Shown: positions 23,100 through 36,392, numbered from the stretch's first letter. The stretch: 64,000 nt of DNA from Diospyros lotus (GCF_014633365.1 NC_068350.1:12873787-12937786); one strand, 5' to 3'. A program made the numbers and translations. The notes: generated from the letters alone by a model not told the origin.

Positions 23100-23517
23100 G
23101 ACCATCATATATTTGAAATTGTTGTAGCTTAGCCCCCGAGACAATTCCCCCACCCAGAGAAGCCCTTGAAAGATCCTTGAGAAGCATACTTGTGGCTGGA
23201 CAAGTATTCGCTAAGGTACCACTTTTTGGAGCAAAGGGAAAAGCTAAAATTAATAATTATAATTATAAATGATGAATAACAATAAAAATAAATAAAAAAT
23301 AATAAAAAAGAAGAAGAGGGCAAGGCACAACAAAGCAGTACCTGCCCATATAAATATGGGCATACAGCCTTGTTACTGCCTCTCTCGGCCGCACAAGAGT
23401 GCCCAGCGGGCATGAACGACTTTTTTGCACGAGCGGAAGTGGAAGACCCGGCCTTGCACACGGGCCTCTGAAGGCCTAGCCATGCGTGGACCCTCGAATG
23501 CCCCATCCCTAACCAGT
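23100..23517. repeat. Left part of an unidentified host repeat interrupted by LTR insertions
   Basis: This GC-richer stretch includes 'tataaatatgggcat' (23350), a TATA-like phrase. It resumes in style at 26226 ('ggccatctgaagatcccatc'), where similar ~35-bp phrases ('gccactcgaagaccc') recur. The family could not be named. Confidence 0.35.
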
Positions 23518-24586
23518 TGTAAGGGCTCTCTCACGAATATTCCTACTAATATAAGATATTTAAAAGGAGATCATCATAGAGATGATATAGAACAAATCAT
23601 AAATAAATAGACAACTCATTTTATTACTTGCAGAGGAAACTAAATTAAGATTCAGTTACATTTTCAAAATCTCATGAATTTGGGCTTAAAAGCCATACAA
23701 AATAATTAAGAGGCTCTAATGATAACTAACAAAATAAAAATAATTTCATCTCATGCCTCACCAAAATGCTAAACATGATCTTCAAGTTAGGGCGCGTCCC
23801 CGTATACCACTATCCTTAGGCCTTAGTCCCACTGGACTCACCCTCAATAATAACTTTCCCTTTACCAGGAATAACAAAGAAGATCAAGTGACCCACAAGG
23901 CTCAACAAGTTTTAGAAACATGAATATGAATCAAGAATATAGTGATACCAAAAAGAGTAATCAAGAACTCGATAATTATATACAAGATTCGTAATTTATG
24001 TCTTTATCAATTTCAATTTAAATGCATCATATCACCATATATCACTATGTAAATATGCATATAAATTTAATATTAGCATCAAATCTCATAGGCTTTCAAG
24101 CCATCAATCAACACATGCCAAAGTGTATCACATAAACAAAACCTCACAATAAATATGAAGCCAACATGTCGGGATATGGTCACCTCGTCCCGCTCTAGGT
24201 GCTCTAGGGTACCCTTTCCCTCCGCGCAAAATAATAGGTGCGCAAAGATAAATAATAAGATGCATCATAACATGAACATACTGATTGTGTACAAGACGTG
24301 TCATGCATTCATTTCCACATAAACATAGTGAAACTTCATCTCACAATTGTTGCCATACTTATATATACTTTCTGTCCATACCACAATACTGGATAGTTTT
24401 CCACCTACATCAACTATGTACGCGAAACACACTGATTATACAGAATCTATTTAATCCATTCCCAAGAGGCTCATGAATTCTTTACAATTTATTTAAACGA
24501 GTCCCAACTATTAATACGTATTTTTAGATATATGATTTATGCTACTCATGTGATAACAATAACTTGATGGGATATATATTCATCTC

Positions 24587-24587
<1 letters not shown>

Positions 24588-24623
<36 letters not shown>

Positions 24624-24625
24624 AC
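24588..24625. repeat. (TA)n(TG)n compound microsatellite
   Basis: About five TA units run into about 11 TG units inside the minus-strand LTR. Confidence 0.85.
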
Positions 24626-24734
24626 CACCTACAAGGAGAGAGGATTTTGTTTTCAAAGAAAAACAATTCCCAAAACAAGACCTCATAGAAGCCTGAAGGG
24701 GATGACCAAGGTGGAGGCCTGCGACAAGGTTGGA

Positions 24735-25075
24735 GCTTGTGGCCAAGGGTTCACGGCATGAGCTAGCGGCAGGAGCTTGAGGCAAGAGCTCGTAGCCAAA
24801 GGGTTGAGCAAGAGCTTGCAGAACGAGCCAGCGACCAAGAGCTTGAGGCAAGCGCGTGCGGCAAGAGCTCACGGCCAAGAGCTTGAGGGATGAGCTCGCG
24901 GTCATAGCATTGAGCAAGAGCTCGCAGAAACGGGCTGAGATAAGAGCTCGCGATAAGAGTTCGCGGCCAAGACTGAGATAAGAGCTCGTGGCTAAGAGTT
25001 CGAGGCCAAGGGCTTGTGGGATTGGCTCGCAAGAAGAGCTTGCGAGAAGAGCTTGAGGCCAAAGCTAGCAGGATT
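24735..25075. repeat. Minisatellite of ~20-30 bp units
   Basis: Imperfect tandem repeats of 'gagcttgaggcaagagctcg' and 'gcggccaagagcttgagg' number at least ten. Long open frames on the minus strand here (24546-24917, 24763-25062) are products of the repeat, not genes. Confidence 0.75.
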
Positions 25076-26225
25076 GATTTGAATAGATATACATTGGCTA
25101 TTTAAAATAGAGGGTATCTACACCAAACTGTTCGTCTCGTGTATATATATATATATATATGTATATGTATAGGGGGGCCATTAGAATCAACCAGAAGTTA
25201 TACATACGGGTTATTTGCCTCTTATAAGGGCTGCTCGAACAAGGATGGGGTGTATATTAATACATATATAAATCTCTATATAACTTAGTTGATACGGATA
25301 CAAATGAGTGAAAGTTTGCATCCCTACGTACCAAGGTGCCATTCATTGGAAGGAAATAGGGGTGATGCGAATCCCCCACTGCGACTTCATTAAGATTGTT
25401 AAATAATAATAGGAAACTTGAAAGATGTTAAAGAGGATGCTTAAGAACTTGTAGAACGTTAAAGGAGAAAGAAGAAAGTGAAGGAAATGAAATACAGAAT
25501 GTATAAGCGAGCTTGCACTAAAAATAAAGTGGAAGTGTAAGAAGAACTTGCTTATTGAAGATGCAAAAATCAGAGAGAAGTCCCACCTACATATAGGAAG
25601 CAATGCAACAATCGCAACGAACAGAAGTAAGAGAATAAAATGGAGAAGGTGAAGAAGAAGAATACAGAAAGGAAATGAAGGAGCAATGGAACAATGCAAT
25701 CAGAAAGAGAGGATACGCATTGCACTGAAATAGGAGATTTGCGCACAGTGACTGACAGAAGGAGAAAGTGAGTACATATATGCATGCCAACTCCAAAAAT
25801 TACCAAAATAGCCCTCTCTTCATATTATAAACAAAAATATTTAGGGGCTCTATTGACAAATGCTAACTTAATTTATTTTTTTTTCCATTTTCTTATTACA
25901 CCACAAAGTCTATTATTTTCAAGTTATTTCTTACCATAGGTCTAAGCCCAAACCACATATACCCCATATACATATTCCAAGCCCATCCAGCTTAATTTTT
26001 TCACTTGGGTTAGACCAGTGACCTCATTAATTAATCAATTGAGACCCCTTTCACTTAAATTCCTGATTTCATGAACCATAAAATAAAATTATGCAATCTA
26101 AAATTATTTATGTGCCATCAAGTAATTTATCATTTAAATATTAAAAATACTTAGACCCACATTTTAAATGTCATTAAACTGACGTTAAGTATTAAAACAC
26201 CTAGACTCACTTTAGGGTCGTTACA

Positions 26226-26799
26226 CCGGCCATCTGAAGATCCCATCTGTAACTAGCCACTCGAAGACCCTATTCGTGGCTAGCCATCCAAAGACCCCTT
26301 CATGTGCCCCATGCTCGCCTACAACCATGCCAATGTCTAGCCATTTTTTGCACGCCATGCGTGCCAACCACACTCCATGTGCGCCTCAATCATACACCCT
26401 TGTGCCCATGCACGCCCATGCATGCTCCGTGTGTGCCCACACGTGCTTCCTGCTATTGCATGTCCTTCGACCCACACACTCACATGCCTTCTCATGTAAT
26501 GTTGTGTGCCTCGCCACACCACTCATCGTGCCACGAGCCCCTCCTTCACAAGCACCCACAGATGACCATCTCGGGCATTTGTGTAAGCATCAGGTCAAGT
26601 CTCTAGTGATCTCTTGAGTCACTTGAAGACCCCCAAGATCTCATCCCTCATTGTCTCATGGCGATAAGGCTAGTCTCTTAAGGCTTTCCTTCATCCTAGG
26701 ACCCTTTTTGGGGTAGGGGGTGTTTCTCACCTAGATTCCTCTATGCATGCTTAACCTCAAGACCATCAAATGCTACAGAAGAGTCATGCATTCCCTACA
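26226..26799. repeat. Middle part of the unidentified host repeat
   Basis: CCA/CATG-rich sequence with 'gtggctagccatccaaagac' repeats. It lies between two large LTR insertions. The ORFs at 26276 and 26304 are in overlapping frames and contain no domain I recognise. Confidence 0.35.
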
Positions 26800-29492
26800 T
26801 GTGATGATCCAAAAATTTGTTTTCAATTTTTAACTACAACTCAGCTAATAACCTGAATACATGGGCTGGGGTTCCGCCTAACACACCACAACAGCGAAAG
26901 CTAAATGAATATGAAACACACCACTCAGGGGCTTAATCATACATGACAACATCACCACTAATCAAATCAAACAAACCACAATATCCGAGCCCCCGATCAC
27001 ATCTCGCACCTCACAAATCTTTTAGTCGGAATTGCCCTGTACATATAGTTATCTATGACTGATATGCCCAATGGCTAGCCATGACATCAGCTCATACACC
27101 TGGAATGATGGGAAAACAAGATAAGCCACAAGACTCGGCAAGCATAACAAATGAATGTAGGTAAAGCTGGGCATATATCTCCTAGATTAGAGTACATCCC
27201 ATTAAATGAAGGCATGACAGACCAGAACTAGAGATAACCATACCCAACATATGCCTCGTTAGACAAAGATAAACCAGAAATAAACCACAATCAAGTACAC
27301 CTCGCAACATAACAATGACATTGCTGGGAGTACAACCCACACCCAAGATATACCCGCACAAGGTGCGATTCAGCATATGAAAATGTCATGCCATACCGTG
27401 CAACATAGAACATCCAGTGCTCAGCATAAATATAACAATGCACATAACAGTTCCTGGGGCCCACATAAGAAATGCACATCCTGGCACCCAAGTCCTAGCA
27501 TACAAACCTGCCACAACTATGAACTGGCTGGCATAAAGCCCATGAGCCTGAGGCTCCCACAACACAATCCACACGAGCCTGAGGCTCCCACAACACAATC
27601 CACACGAGCCTGAGGCTCCCATCATAATCAAATCCCGGAGTTCCCGAGTCATAGTTATTTGGAGCCCAGCTCACACTCATAGCTATCGAGGGTCAACTCC
27701 ATACCACAACCCACAATCATATACCAAATCAACGGTAACCACGCAATGCAACAGAAAATAAATACAATGGCTCTTGCAGCATTAATGTGATGACAAAGCC
27801 CCCATAAGCCAAGCATTAGGCCATGCTACGCTCATATAAAAACCCCACAGGCGAAATGCTCTAAATGCACATGCTCGTCTATCGTACCCAAATTGGCACT
27901 CAACAGGCCAACTAGGTTATGCCAATGAGCACACTTCCCCGTTCATACAAAGCATGAACCTCAATGAATGTAAACCCAATCCCATGCACTGTAATATCAC
28001 GCTATATGCCATATAATGGCAGAGCCGATCGACAGTGATCAAGTACAGGTCGATAATCTGTGACTAGGAATAATCGGTTAACAGCCGCCCTCGGCCCGAT
28101 GACAGTTTGCTCCAATGTCAAAAATAGTCAACACGTTACCTCACCGGACGACAACTCACACCGCTTGTCATTACCACTCATGCCTACATGAAACTATAAC
28201 CACATCATAATATACACAACACCGAAAGTGGGTGTCCGACGGTACCAACTTGCCCGACCCGTCTATAGTCTATCGTAACAGCTGATAAGTGATGCCCATA
28301 CATCCAACCATCAACTGCTACAACCCAACGATCAACAGTCCGTAGCTATGTATCCCACACCCTACGACTTACACAAACGAATCCCGAGACATCCGATTAC
28401 AAAACTTACCCCGGAGGATACCCACCGTCACAACTGACTCATTAGGAACCTAACCTCAATCAGGTTCGGCATCATTCCCAAGGAAATAGGGGCGATACGA
28501 TACCCTATAAGCACTTATAGAATTAAACTCCAGAAGTCTTCTATTTAATTTAATTTAATAAATTTTGCATAATAATTAACTATAATGCACACAATTAATT
28601 TCTATAACCAAATCGAGTTGAGGGAGGATAGAGAATTCATAAATCAAATGAGAATCACAAAAAGAGTAAAGAGCTTGCTTTAAATTAACTGTTTCTAGTG
28701 TTTATACGCTTATATACCGCTAAATTAACACACGTTGTAAAATAATTCAATTCAACCAAAAATTAATAAAATTGCACCCCAAATTAAATTTCAACCATAC
28801 AAATTTATTTACACAATTTACTCAACTTACCTGTATAATTAAACTTTAATTAAACTGTATTTTTCTCATTTTTCCTTGAATTTCTCCCCCTATTTTCATG
28901 GCTGCGCACTGCTGCTTCTTCTCCAATTTTTCCTCTTCCATTTGCTGCCTAAATCATCTAATTTTGTAGCCAAAATCGTGGCTTAAAAGCCACAAAAAGA
29001 GAGCACCAGAGACTACCGCGTGGTCGTTTTGGCATTCCTTGGCTTTGGAAAATCAAATGAATTTCTCCCCTAGCTCGCGCATCACCTGAAGCTCGATCCC
29101 ACGACCTGCTGCATAACCCTCGCTCCCTTAGCATGTATACACACGCCATTATATTTAAAGTAACTCTCTGCCACTTCTAGAATTTACACTTAACCCCATT
29201 ACTTTCGAAAATTGTCACGAACACCCCTCACTCTTAAACCCCAAATTTTCAACAATTAATTACCCATCTCTTTAACATAAATAAATTAATATTTCCCTTA
29301 AAATCAAAAGTATTCAATAATTACAATAAATGCGATAATTAATAATTATCTTAATTATAATAATTAATAATTATTAACCATTCCCTATTTAAATTGCTAA
29401 ATATTTCCTATTCCCAATTAATTTAACAATTATTAACTATTCCCAATCAAATTAATAATAATTAATTATTCCAAAATTATCGGAATGTTATA
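26800..29492 (-). mobile_element. Solo LTR (~2.7 kb), TSD CTACA
   Basis: Flanked by CTACA at 26795-26799 and 29493-29497. On the minus strand it starts TATAACATTCC, a one-base change from the usual TGTAACATTCC, and ends GGATCATCACA. Its interior resembles the reverse complement of the solo LTR at 55487-57968, for example 'cattcccaaggaaataggggcgatacga' near 28475 against 'tatcgctccgctttccttgggaatg' near 56630. No internal region remains. Confidence 0.82.
27539..27622. repeat. Tandem repeat, ~36 bp x 2.3
   Basis: 'gagcctgaggctcccacaac' plus 'acaatccacac' is repeated nearly perfectly inside the solo LTR. Confidence 0.85.
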
Positions 29493-29497
29493 CTACA

Positions 29498-30035
29498 TTC
29501 ACATGTCATGTGCTTATCATGTGTCCCAGTCACGATCGACCTTTATAAATACCTGTTGCCCCCTTGGTTTCAAGCAAGCCATTCCAACCACAACCATTCT
29601 CTCTATCCTTTTGTGTCACTCACCTGAAGAGTCCACCTACACATGTCACTCATACTGCTTACCTGTGCACCATTCTCGCAGTGCACTCACGAATCTTATT
29701 CGTGCGATATACCCTATCATTCTATCTTATACTGCATTTTTACTTCTTCATAACCTGCACTGACTTAAGCAACAGAGGGCCAGTGCGAGAGAAATCTATG
29801 CGTGCCTTTTGACTATCTTTTGTCCTGTAGACCATCCAGAAGACTCATCCATAGACCTCACAAGCATCTTCCGAAGACCCATCCGAGGCATCTCCTACCT
29901 CTTCGATGCTCATTTCTCTCTCGAATGTTCCATCCACCAGCTCCTTCAAATAGTGGGTTGAGCCCCTTGGCTACCGATCTCCTCCGGCAATTCTTGGCTC
30001 GTCCTTCTTGTCGGATCCTACCGACTGTTTGATGA
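29498..30035. repeat. Right part of the unidentified host repeat
   Basis: TTTATAAATACC (about 29551) is a TATA-like box, followed by a C/T-rich leader-like tract to 'cgactgtttgatgagattc' (30030). This looks like the U3-R-U5 of an unidentified LTR or a promoter region. The ORFs at 29485 and 29564 overlap in different frames and are not convincing. Confidence 0.3.
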
Positions 30036-31812
30036 GATTCCCGAACATATAAATTTTAATTATTGTATTCCTACAACAACAAAAATCATCTAAATCATAA
30101 TTTAGGAGTTTGAATGGTTATACAATTGTAACTATAACAATTAGAAATAACTAACTAGAAAGGAAAAAGGAAATATAAAAACAACAAAGACATTTTTTTA
30201 TTTTTAAATAAAAAACTTAAAAACAAATTTATGAGTTGCCAATTAAAGTAACCAGCGGTTACTAATTCACATGGTTGAGAGAGAGACAGTAAAAAAGTAA
30301 TTGTAATTTTGATTCTTTCAAAAAATTTTACTCAAACCAAAATTTGTGAATTTGTGACATGGCAACTACTTACAGAGAAAAATAATAATAAAAAAAGAAT
30401 TCGTTACTTAGTAATTAATTAAAATTAATATTATAAAATAAAGAACTAATTTTATTTGAATTGACAAATGGGTAGTTTACTAATTAAACTCAAAATTCAA
30501 ATCAAACAATTTTAAGTGATATTTAAAATTGTTGAATTGATAACCTACCATTTCTCTTTCAAAATAGTTGGTTGATGGTTTGATACGAAAATACAATTGG
30601 TTGAAGCCGGAATCATCGGGGAGCATCCGTAACGTGAGATCCTATCCTAATTATTGTCGTCGATGAGGGTTCCTAATTTTTATTATGGTCTTTTAATAAT
30701 AGTTAACCCAACATCGTCTCTGCCCTACGATCTAAGCTGGCATGGGAATATTGGCCAGCAAAGGGAAGGAAAGATTGGTGAGTTGAGAGTGTTGGACCAC
30801 GCAAGCCACGTACCTTAGCTACTTCTACACTTGTACTCCAATCAATGTGCTAGCAATTCATCAAGCCGATCCATCCAGCAGCTTGTTAATCAATGCAAAG
30901 CCAGCCAGCCAGCCAGCCAGCAGCTACATGGGTGGCTGATTTTATCCACACATTTCAAGCCATTACCTTTTCTTCTCCCTTTCCTAAGTTTCAACGCCTT
31001 GTGTTAATCAAATTTCAATTAATTTTTAAAAGTCATATTAATATAAATTTATGTAAAAGAATGGTGTGCTGACTATTTAGATTATTATTATATATATATA
31101 TATCTATTTAATTTTGTGATGTAACCTCTTAATAAGAGAATGATAACATAAAATTCTAACTCCATTTTCATAATTAGTAATATTAATACATCACTTTTGG
31201 ACTTAATGAAAAACAAAAAAAGTAATTTAAATTCACCAAACTCTTTAACTCTGAACTCAAACTCAAACTCAAACTCATCAAATGGGTACTTGTGGCATTG
31301 ATGGTGCCAAGTTTCTAGCATTATTATATAATTACAAAGGGTGTTTTCTTCCAGCCAAACCATGGACAAAAGATTGGCGGCCATGTAAAGTTTCAAACTG
31401 GTAGATATCAACATCGATCATAAAAACCAACCCCATATCTCCATGTCAAGGATGCATCCAGTAGAAGTAGGTCTATCTTTCTCTCTTGCCAGAGAAGAAA
31501 ACAAATTTTATAATTGCTTGGACGAAATGGAAAACCCACGTAAATGGACAAAGAAGACAACCACACAGAAAGTCGAGAGCTGTGGGATCATCATGCTTCT
31601 CTCTCTCTCTCTCTCTAGACTATAGTTGAAGTTAGGAACTACTTGGATGCCCATGTTCCCTCATTAAATATAACCTCTTTCCAACAGCACAGAGGATGCT
31701 TTAGCCTCCAAGAAGTTGTTGGCTCATTTAATCTCCCAGCCCACTTTCTTCATTTAATCTCCCAATCCCTTATATGCCAAGTCACCATGCATCCGTCTCA
31801 GCTTTACTTTAG
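30036..31812. other. Intergenic, no gene seen
   Basis: AT-rich spacer with a (CCAG)n run at about 30902-30923, (TA)n at about 31088-31102, an 'aactcaa' repeat at 31255-31278 and (CT)n at about 31600-31618. The minus ORF at 31088-31414 translates some of these repeats and is not supported. Confidence 0.4.
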
Positions 31813-32130
31813 AAAGGGTAAAGTAATATTAAAATATTTTTTAAATTAAAATATAAAATAGTCAAAATAAAATTAAAAAATATTTTAAATATTTTATCAA
31901 ACTATTTGTTAAATTTTTTTGAACATACTAGAGAACATATGTGTCATTTTTTCTTATTTGTAAGGTTTAAAATAAATTTATCTAAAAAATCTTAAATAAG
32001 AAGTTACGTAACTTCTTTTTCAAGGGTCGTTAAATAAATTTAACAAATATAATGAAAAATATTTTTATCTGAAATATTTTTAATATCCTACTTTTTTTTA
32101 TCTATATCTTAATTAACAAATACAAGCTAA
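31813..32130 (+). mobile_element. Degenerate MITE copy (same family as 19575-19947)
   Basis: It shares 'aaatttttttgaacatactagagaacatatg', 'cttctttttcaagggtcgttaaataaatttaacaaat' and the terminal 'cttaattaacaaatac' with the copies at 19418-20152 and 36393-36762. The left end is eroded. Confidence 0.6.
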
Positions 32131-32660
32131 GTAGAAATGTCAATCGCTAGGAAGTATGGAAATAAAAACGAGAAACAGATACAATAAGAAATAGAAATAG
32201 GAAAATGATGTTTTTTATAAGAGTAGAAAATGGAAATGCAGAAAAAATGTGTAAATAAAAAAATATAGGGACTTTTTTGTAAATAAAATTTTAATATAAA
32301 AAATATATATTATAAATTAATATATAATATATAATTTTTATATTATATATTGTATATAATTTTTATATTATATATTATAATATAAAAAATTCTCTTATAT
32401 TTTCGTATATATATAATATAGGAAAATTTTTTCTAAAGAAAATTACTTACTCTAATCTAGTTAGAGACGGAATATTTTTTGTCTCTAACCTTTTCGTGAA
32501 CGAAAAAGTATTTTTGATAATTTTTCTAATATTATACAATTTTAAAATATTTTTAAAATTACAAAAACGACATAAATATATATATATATATATATTTGTG
32601 TTTTTCAAAGTTTGGGCGCAGGAAATGTTTCAAAAACACTATAATAACACCCCCAGCCGT
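32131..32660. repeat. AT-rich dispersed repeat, copy 1
   Basis: It shares 'tttgtaaataaaattttaatataaaaaatat' and a 'ttgtctctaa' phrase followed by 'attttaaaatatttttaaaattac' with 35985-36320. Both copies sit beside a MITE. The family is unknown. Confidence 0.45.
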
Positions 32661-32990
32661 TTTTTGTATCATAGGTCAATTCTTGTTCATTTACCTATTT
32701 ATACATTTATTTAATAAATATTTAAAACATATTTTATGTTTATATTCTTTAAATATGAACTTTTTAAATTTATTTTAATTTTAAATAAGTAACTGAGTTT
32801 TATTTTAAAAAATGTTCAAATAAATTTTATTTATATACATGACTCAAAATATAAATTTGATGATGAGGTGACCAATCACCTTTCTTTGTCTTGGACTAGG
32901 TACTTACAAAAAGTGAAGGTCGGGAATTTTCTTCTTCGGGATCACTTCGACGATTAAGTCAGTTCATCGGTATATCTCTAGTTCTCAGCT

Positions 32991-33422
32991 ATGCATTGGA
33001 GAACTTTAAAAAAAAGAGAGTGGAATCCTTTACCCGTCTCTGTTGCTTTTCTTTTATCCTCTTGTCGAGATAAAGATTCTTTTTTCGAATCACCAAGATC
33101 TCCATCCCGTCTCCCGCAGAGTCATGATCCTAACGATATGGATATGGTAACCCTTTTCAAGAGATTCGGGATAGTCTTTATCTCCATGATTCTCGGAACG
33201 GTGGTTGATCTAGAGGAATTCGAAGAATCTTCGCTGTGTAACAGATTAGCCAATGTGTTGAGGCATATCTGTCACGTGTCCTCTCTGAGCTTAAGTAGGA
33301 TGACATCAGTGGAGTGGCTACTTAGTGAGCACGTGTCACCGTTGCTATTGACTGTATTCCCAGAATATTGGAATAATTATGGACCCGATGGCATTTTCCC
33401 TCATCAAAATTTTTCACAATAA
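32991..33422 (+). CDS. Unidentified ORF, 143 codons
   Basis: I do not recognise the product. The frame opens MHWRTLKKREWNPLPVSVAF and has a hydrophobic stretch near residues 55-68 (RFGIVFISMILGTVV), an acidic patch (DLEEFEES) and no cysteine or metal motif. Base composition is closer to 42% GC, against about 25% on either side, which could mean a captured gene fragment or organelle-derived DNA. An upstream in-frame stop and AT-rich flanks without splice signals give no support for expression. It may be a chance ORF or a broken exon. Confidence 0.25.
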   Translation: MHWRTLKKREWNPLPVSVAFLLSSCRDKDSFFESPRSPSRLPQSHDPNDMDMVTLFKRFGIVFISMILGTVVDLEEFEESSLCNRLANVLRHICHVSSLSLSRMTSVEWLLSEHVSPLLLTVFPEYWNNYGPDGIFPHQNFSQ

Positions 33423-34650
33423 TTTTAATTTAAAAAAAATAAAACTTATTTATTCACCCACTATTATATTGATGTATAAGTATCCTTCTTTAAATAATAA
33501 AAAAAAATTACTTCCTTTACTCAAAAAGTATAAGAAAAAGAATAGTTGCAGTCGTTTTTATATTGTATATAAATTTGGATTTGCTTCTGCAATTTTTCAC
33601 CTGTTTTAATTAATCTCACATTATTTTTAGTTAATGAATGAAAGTACGATTGATTATCACATGCTCGTTGGGATCTGGACTTTGGAATCTGTCTTAAGTT
33701 TGACTTAGAAAGTGAGGCAGGGCCTCTGATACACGGAATTATCAAAAGTGGAGTCGTTTCAATGTTTTTAAAATATTTTTTATCTCAAAATGCAAAGAAA
33801 CATCAAAAAAATTATTTTCATAATTTTTGGAATTTTTTTTGAGGCTATTTTGTAGTATTGAAAAAAATATTGAAAAAATATTTCTGTTATGAAAAAATGT
33901 TTATGACCATATTAATTAGGGACAGAAGCAATTCCCTCTGTTATCTCAGTGACTGATAGATATTGAAAGAATTTCATTTCTAATTGAAAATTTTTAGCCA
34001 TAATATGTGATTCCTAATTCATTTTGTGAGAAGCTGAAAGCTCTTGAGTTCCTTTTGCTGCCTTCATTGTTATTTTTCTGTTTTTTCAATCTCATCGTGA
34101 TTCCGTCATTTCATCCATGGTCGTTGTCTTTTTATCTTCTCGTTCTCGTCTTAATTTTGTTATTTCATTTGTCGCCATCATCTTTATGTCTTCTCGATCT
34201 CATCATGGTTCCGTTGTTTTGTCCATTTTTTATTAGTGATTGCAACTCTGAGTTTTTTGACTAGTGATTAGAACTCCAAGCGTTTGATTGACAGTCGTTC
34301 ATCTTTCTTATTTATATGTATATATATTTATGTTTCCATCTCTTTTTCGGATAGATTGTGAATATATTATATATATATATATAATATACATATGTATATT
34401 ACGATGATGGAGTGGAAGAATTTTCATAAATTTGTATTATGTTTAATTATTTTTTTTTGAATTTATTGTTTATTTTTAATTATTAAGTTCTGGTTTATGA
34501 ATAATAGAATTTATGTTTATATTTACTTGAATTGGTGATAGAATTTATATTTATATTTGAAAAATGTTATTTTCTTGTTTTTATTTTGTATTGTATTTAT
34601 TTTTTATTTTTATTTACGTGTAACCTAAGGCGAGGCTAGGCCCTCCTAGT
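33423..34650. other. Intergenic, no gene seen
   Basis: 34075-34225 holds two to three loose ~60-bp repeats ('atctttatgtcttctcg', 'tcatggttccgtt'), and a (TA)n lies at about 34360-34385. The 85-codon ORF at 34007 is largely this repeat. Confidence 0.4.
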
Positions 34651-34947
34651 ATGACTTCAAACGCTCAAATTAGTAAAGAGAATGAGAAACTTCTTGTTAG
34701 ACGATTCTACTTGTGGTCACAAATTCTTTCTTTTTATAACTTGAAGGAGATGAGATATTCGATCTGGATGATTAGGGTTCGATATCTTTTTAGAATTCTT
34801 GAGGTTAACTTCTTATCTAATAGAAAAATCTATAGTTTGAATTGGAATATGATCCATCTATTACATCGAAGTCTTTTTGGATTGAGATTTGAAAATTGGA
34901 TCCATGGTACTCCTTTGGAAATAGATTTGGGCCAAAAAAAGTGTTAA
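34651..34947 (+). CDS. Unidentified ORF, 98 codons
   Basis: This is a Leu/Tyr/Arg-rich frame with no domain I can name. It has moderate codon evenness but no promoter, splice signal or homologous phrase elsewhere in the window. It is listed because it is the longest plus-strand frame in an otherwise closed region. A chance ORF or transposon remnant is more likely than a gene. Confidence 0.15.
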   Translation: MTSNAQISKENEKLLVRRFYLWSQILSFYNLKEMRYSIWMIRVRYLFRILEVNFLSNRKIYSLNWNMIHLLHRSLFGLRFENWIHGTPLEIDLGQKKC

Positions 34948-36392
34948 TGTAACCATGTTATTGGCTTGATTTTAGGATACATGGTGATATTGGATTGGCT
35001 TATTTGGAGGGATATTTTGATAATTTTGTTATGCCATATTATTAGTATACACTTAGTAATGGATTTGGTTAAATACGAGAATTATGCGTGAAATTGTATT
35101 TTCATGTTATATATAAGTTTGTTTCACAATATTAATTATTTAATGGAATACAACTATATGAATACTATTTTCAATTATTATAATCTAATGAAACGATTTA
35201 TATAAAAAAAATATCGTTAAAATTTTATGACATCATATTCTTACTAAACAGTTATAAAAAAAGGCATTCGGCTTCAATTTTTTTTTTTAAAAAAATGAAT
35301 TTTTATTTTCTATTGCAAATCAAGAAAGCTTTCTACTCCGTCGGTCATCCATTAGGTAAGCTCAAGTAACCACCCAATAAACATGCAGTAAACTTGATAT
35401 AATATACGTATAAATATATAAAGAAAGAGAGAGATTGATCTTAAAATTATTGTTCTTGAGCACTATCGTTCTTGAGCGATGTCTCGTCGCTTATATCCTT
35501 AATTTTAACAAAAAAAGATAAATTACAGATATAAATTTTAACTCACTAAGAAAAATAAAAAAATAAATTTATTATTTATTAATATAAATTTTAACTTATC
35601 ATTGCTCAACTACTTCAATTGAGCCACTTCAAATACTTAAGTGAAATTATAGGTTAGACAGAGGGAGATCTTGGACATTATTAGCTTAGCTTGGAGAGAT
35701 GTGACACCCAGCTAACAGGGAGACCAATTAGGCTTAGCTAGCCGATGATAGAAGGCCAGCCAAAATTATTACAATCATCAAAAGCGGCCCATTATGGCTT
35801 TATTAGCGGTCCTATTAATGGCCTTCTACTTCAAATTACAAGAGCTCTTAGCTCACCTTAACCAAAAAAAAAAAATTACTTCACATTTCTTTATTTTTAA
35901 ATTTTTTTAATAAAATAAACTTAAAATTATATATCAAAATGACACTCTCCCCAACTCTGATAGAATAAGACATCTAATTCAAGTTGCATAAAAATGAAAA
36001 ATTAGAAAAAAATATAATATGAAATGAAAATGAGAATAAATAAATAAATAAAAGAAATATAAGAGATTTTTTGTAAATATAATTTTTAATATAAAAAATA
36101 TAAAAATAATTATTCAATCAAATATAAATATAAATTTTATTATTCATTCAAATAAATATAACCATAAGTTATTTTTGTCTCTAATGTGGTCGAAAACATT
36201 TTTGTCTAATGGGGTTGTGGAAAAGAATTGCGTTTTATTTATCCAATATTGTAAAATTATCCCAAAATATTTTTAAAATTATATAAATGACTCAAAAATA
36301 GTTTTTTGGAATTTTTTGATGTTTCGAATGGAAAGCATTTTGAAAATACCAAAACAATATTGTTTTAGAGTTTCCCTATATTAAACTATCTA
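34948..36392. other. Intergenic; second copy of the AT-rich repeat at 35985-36320
   Basis: No gene. 35985-36320 resembles 32131-32660 ('ttttttgtaaatataatttttaatataaaaaatat', 'ttgtctctaatg'). A block at 35690-35840 is less AT-rich but has no ORF. Confidence 0.4.

Larger units (their letters stand above)
23518..26225 (-). mobile_element. Probable solo LTR (~2.7 kb), minus orientation
   Basis: On the minus strand it starts TGTAACGACCC (26225) and ends GAGAGCCCTTACA (23518). Neither side has a primer-binding site or polypurine tract, so it stands alone. The flanking pentamers are CCAGT and CCGGC, which differ only by two transitions and may be a decayed target duplication. Parts of it match 1493-1792 and 4309-4869 in reverse. 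It contains a (TA)n(TG)n microsatellite and a minisatellite. Confidence 0.6.

Noticed and set aside
24546..25062. Minus-strand ORFs of 123 and 99 codons rich in Ala, Ser and Leu
   Set aside because: They are translations of the minisatellite inside an LTR.
26276..26617. 113-codon Cys/His/Pro-rich ORF
   Set aside because: Two other frames are also open here, and the Cys/His content comes from repeated CATG/TGCC phrases without metal-binding spacing.
27539..27622. Three regularly spaced repeats considered as a CRISPR-like array
   Set aside because: The units are contiguous with no unique spacers and sit inside a plant solo LTR.
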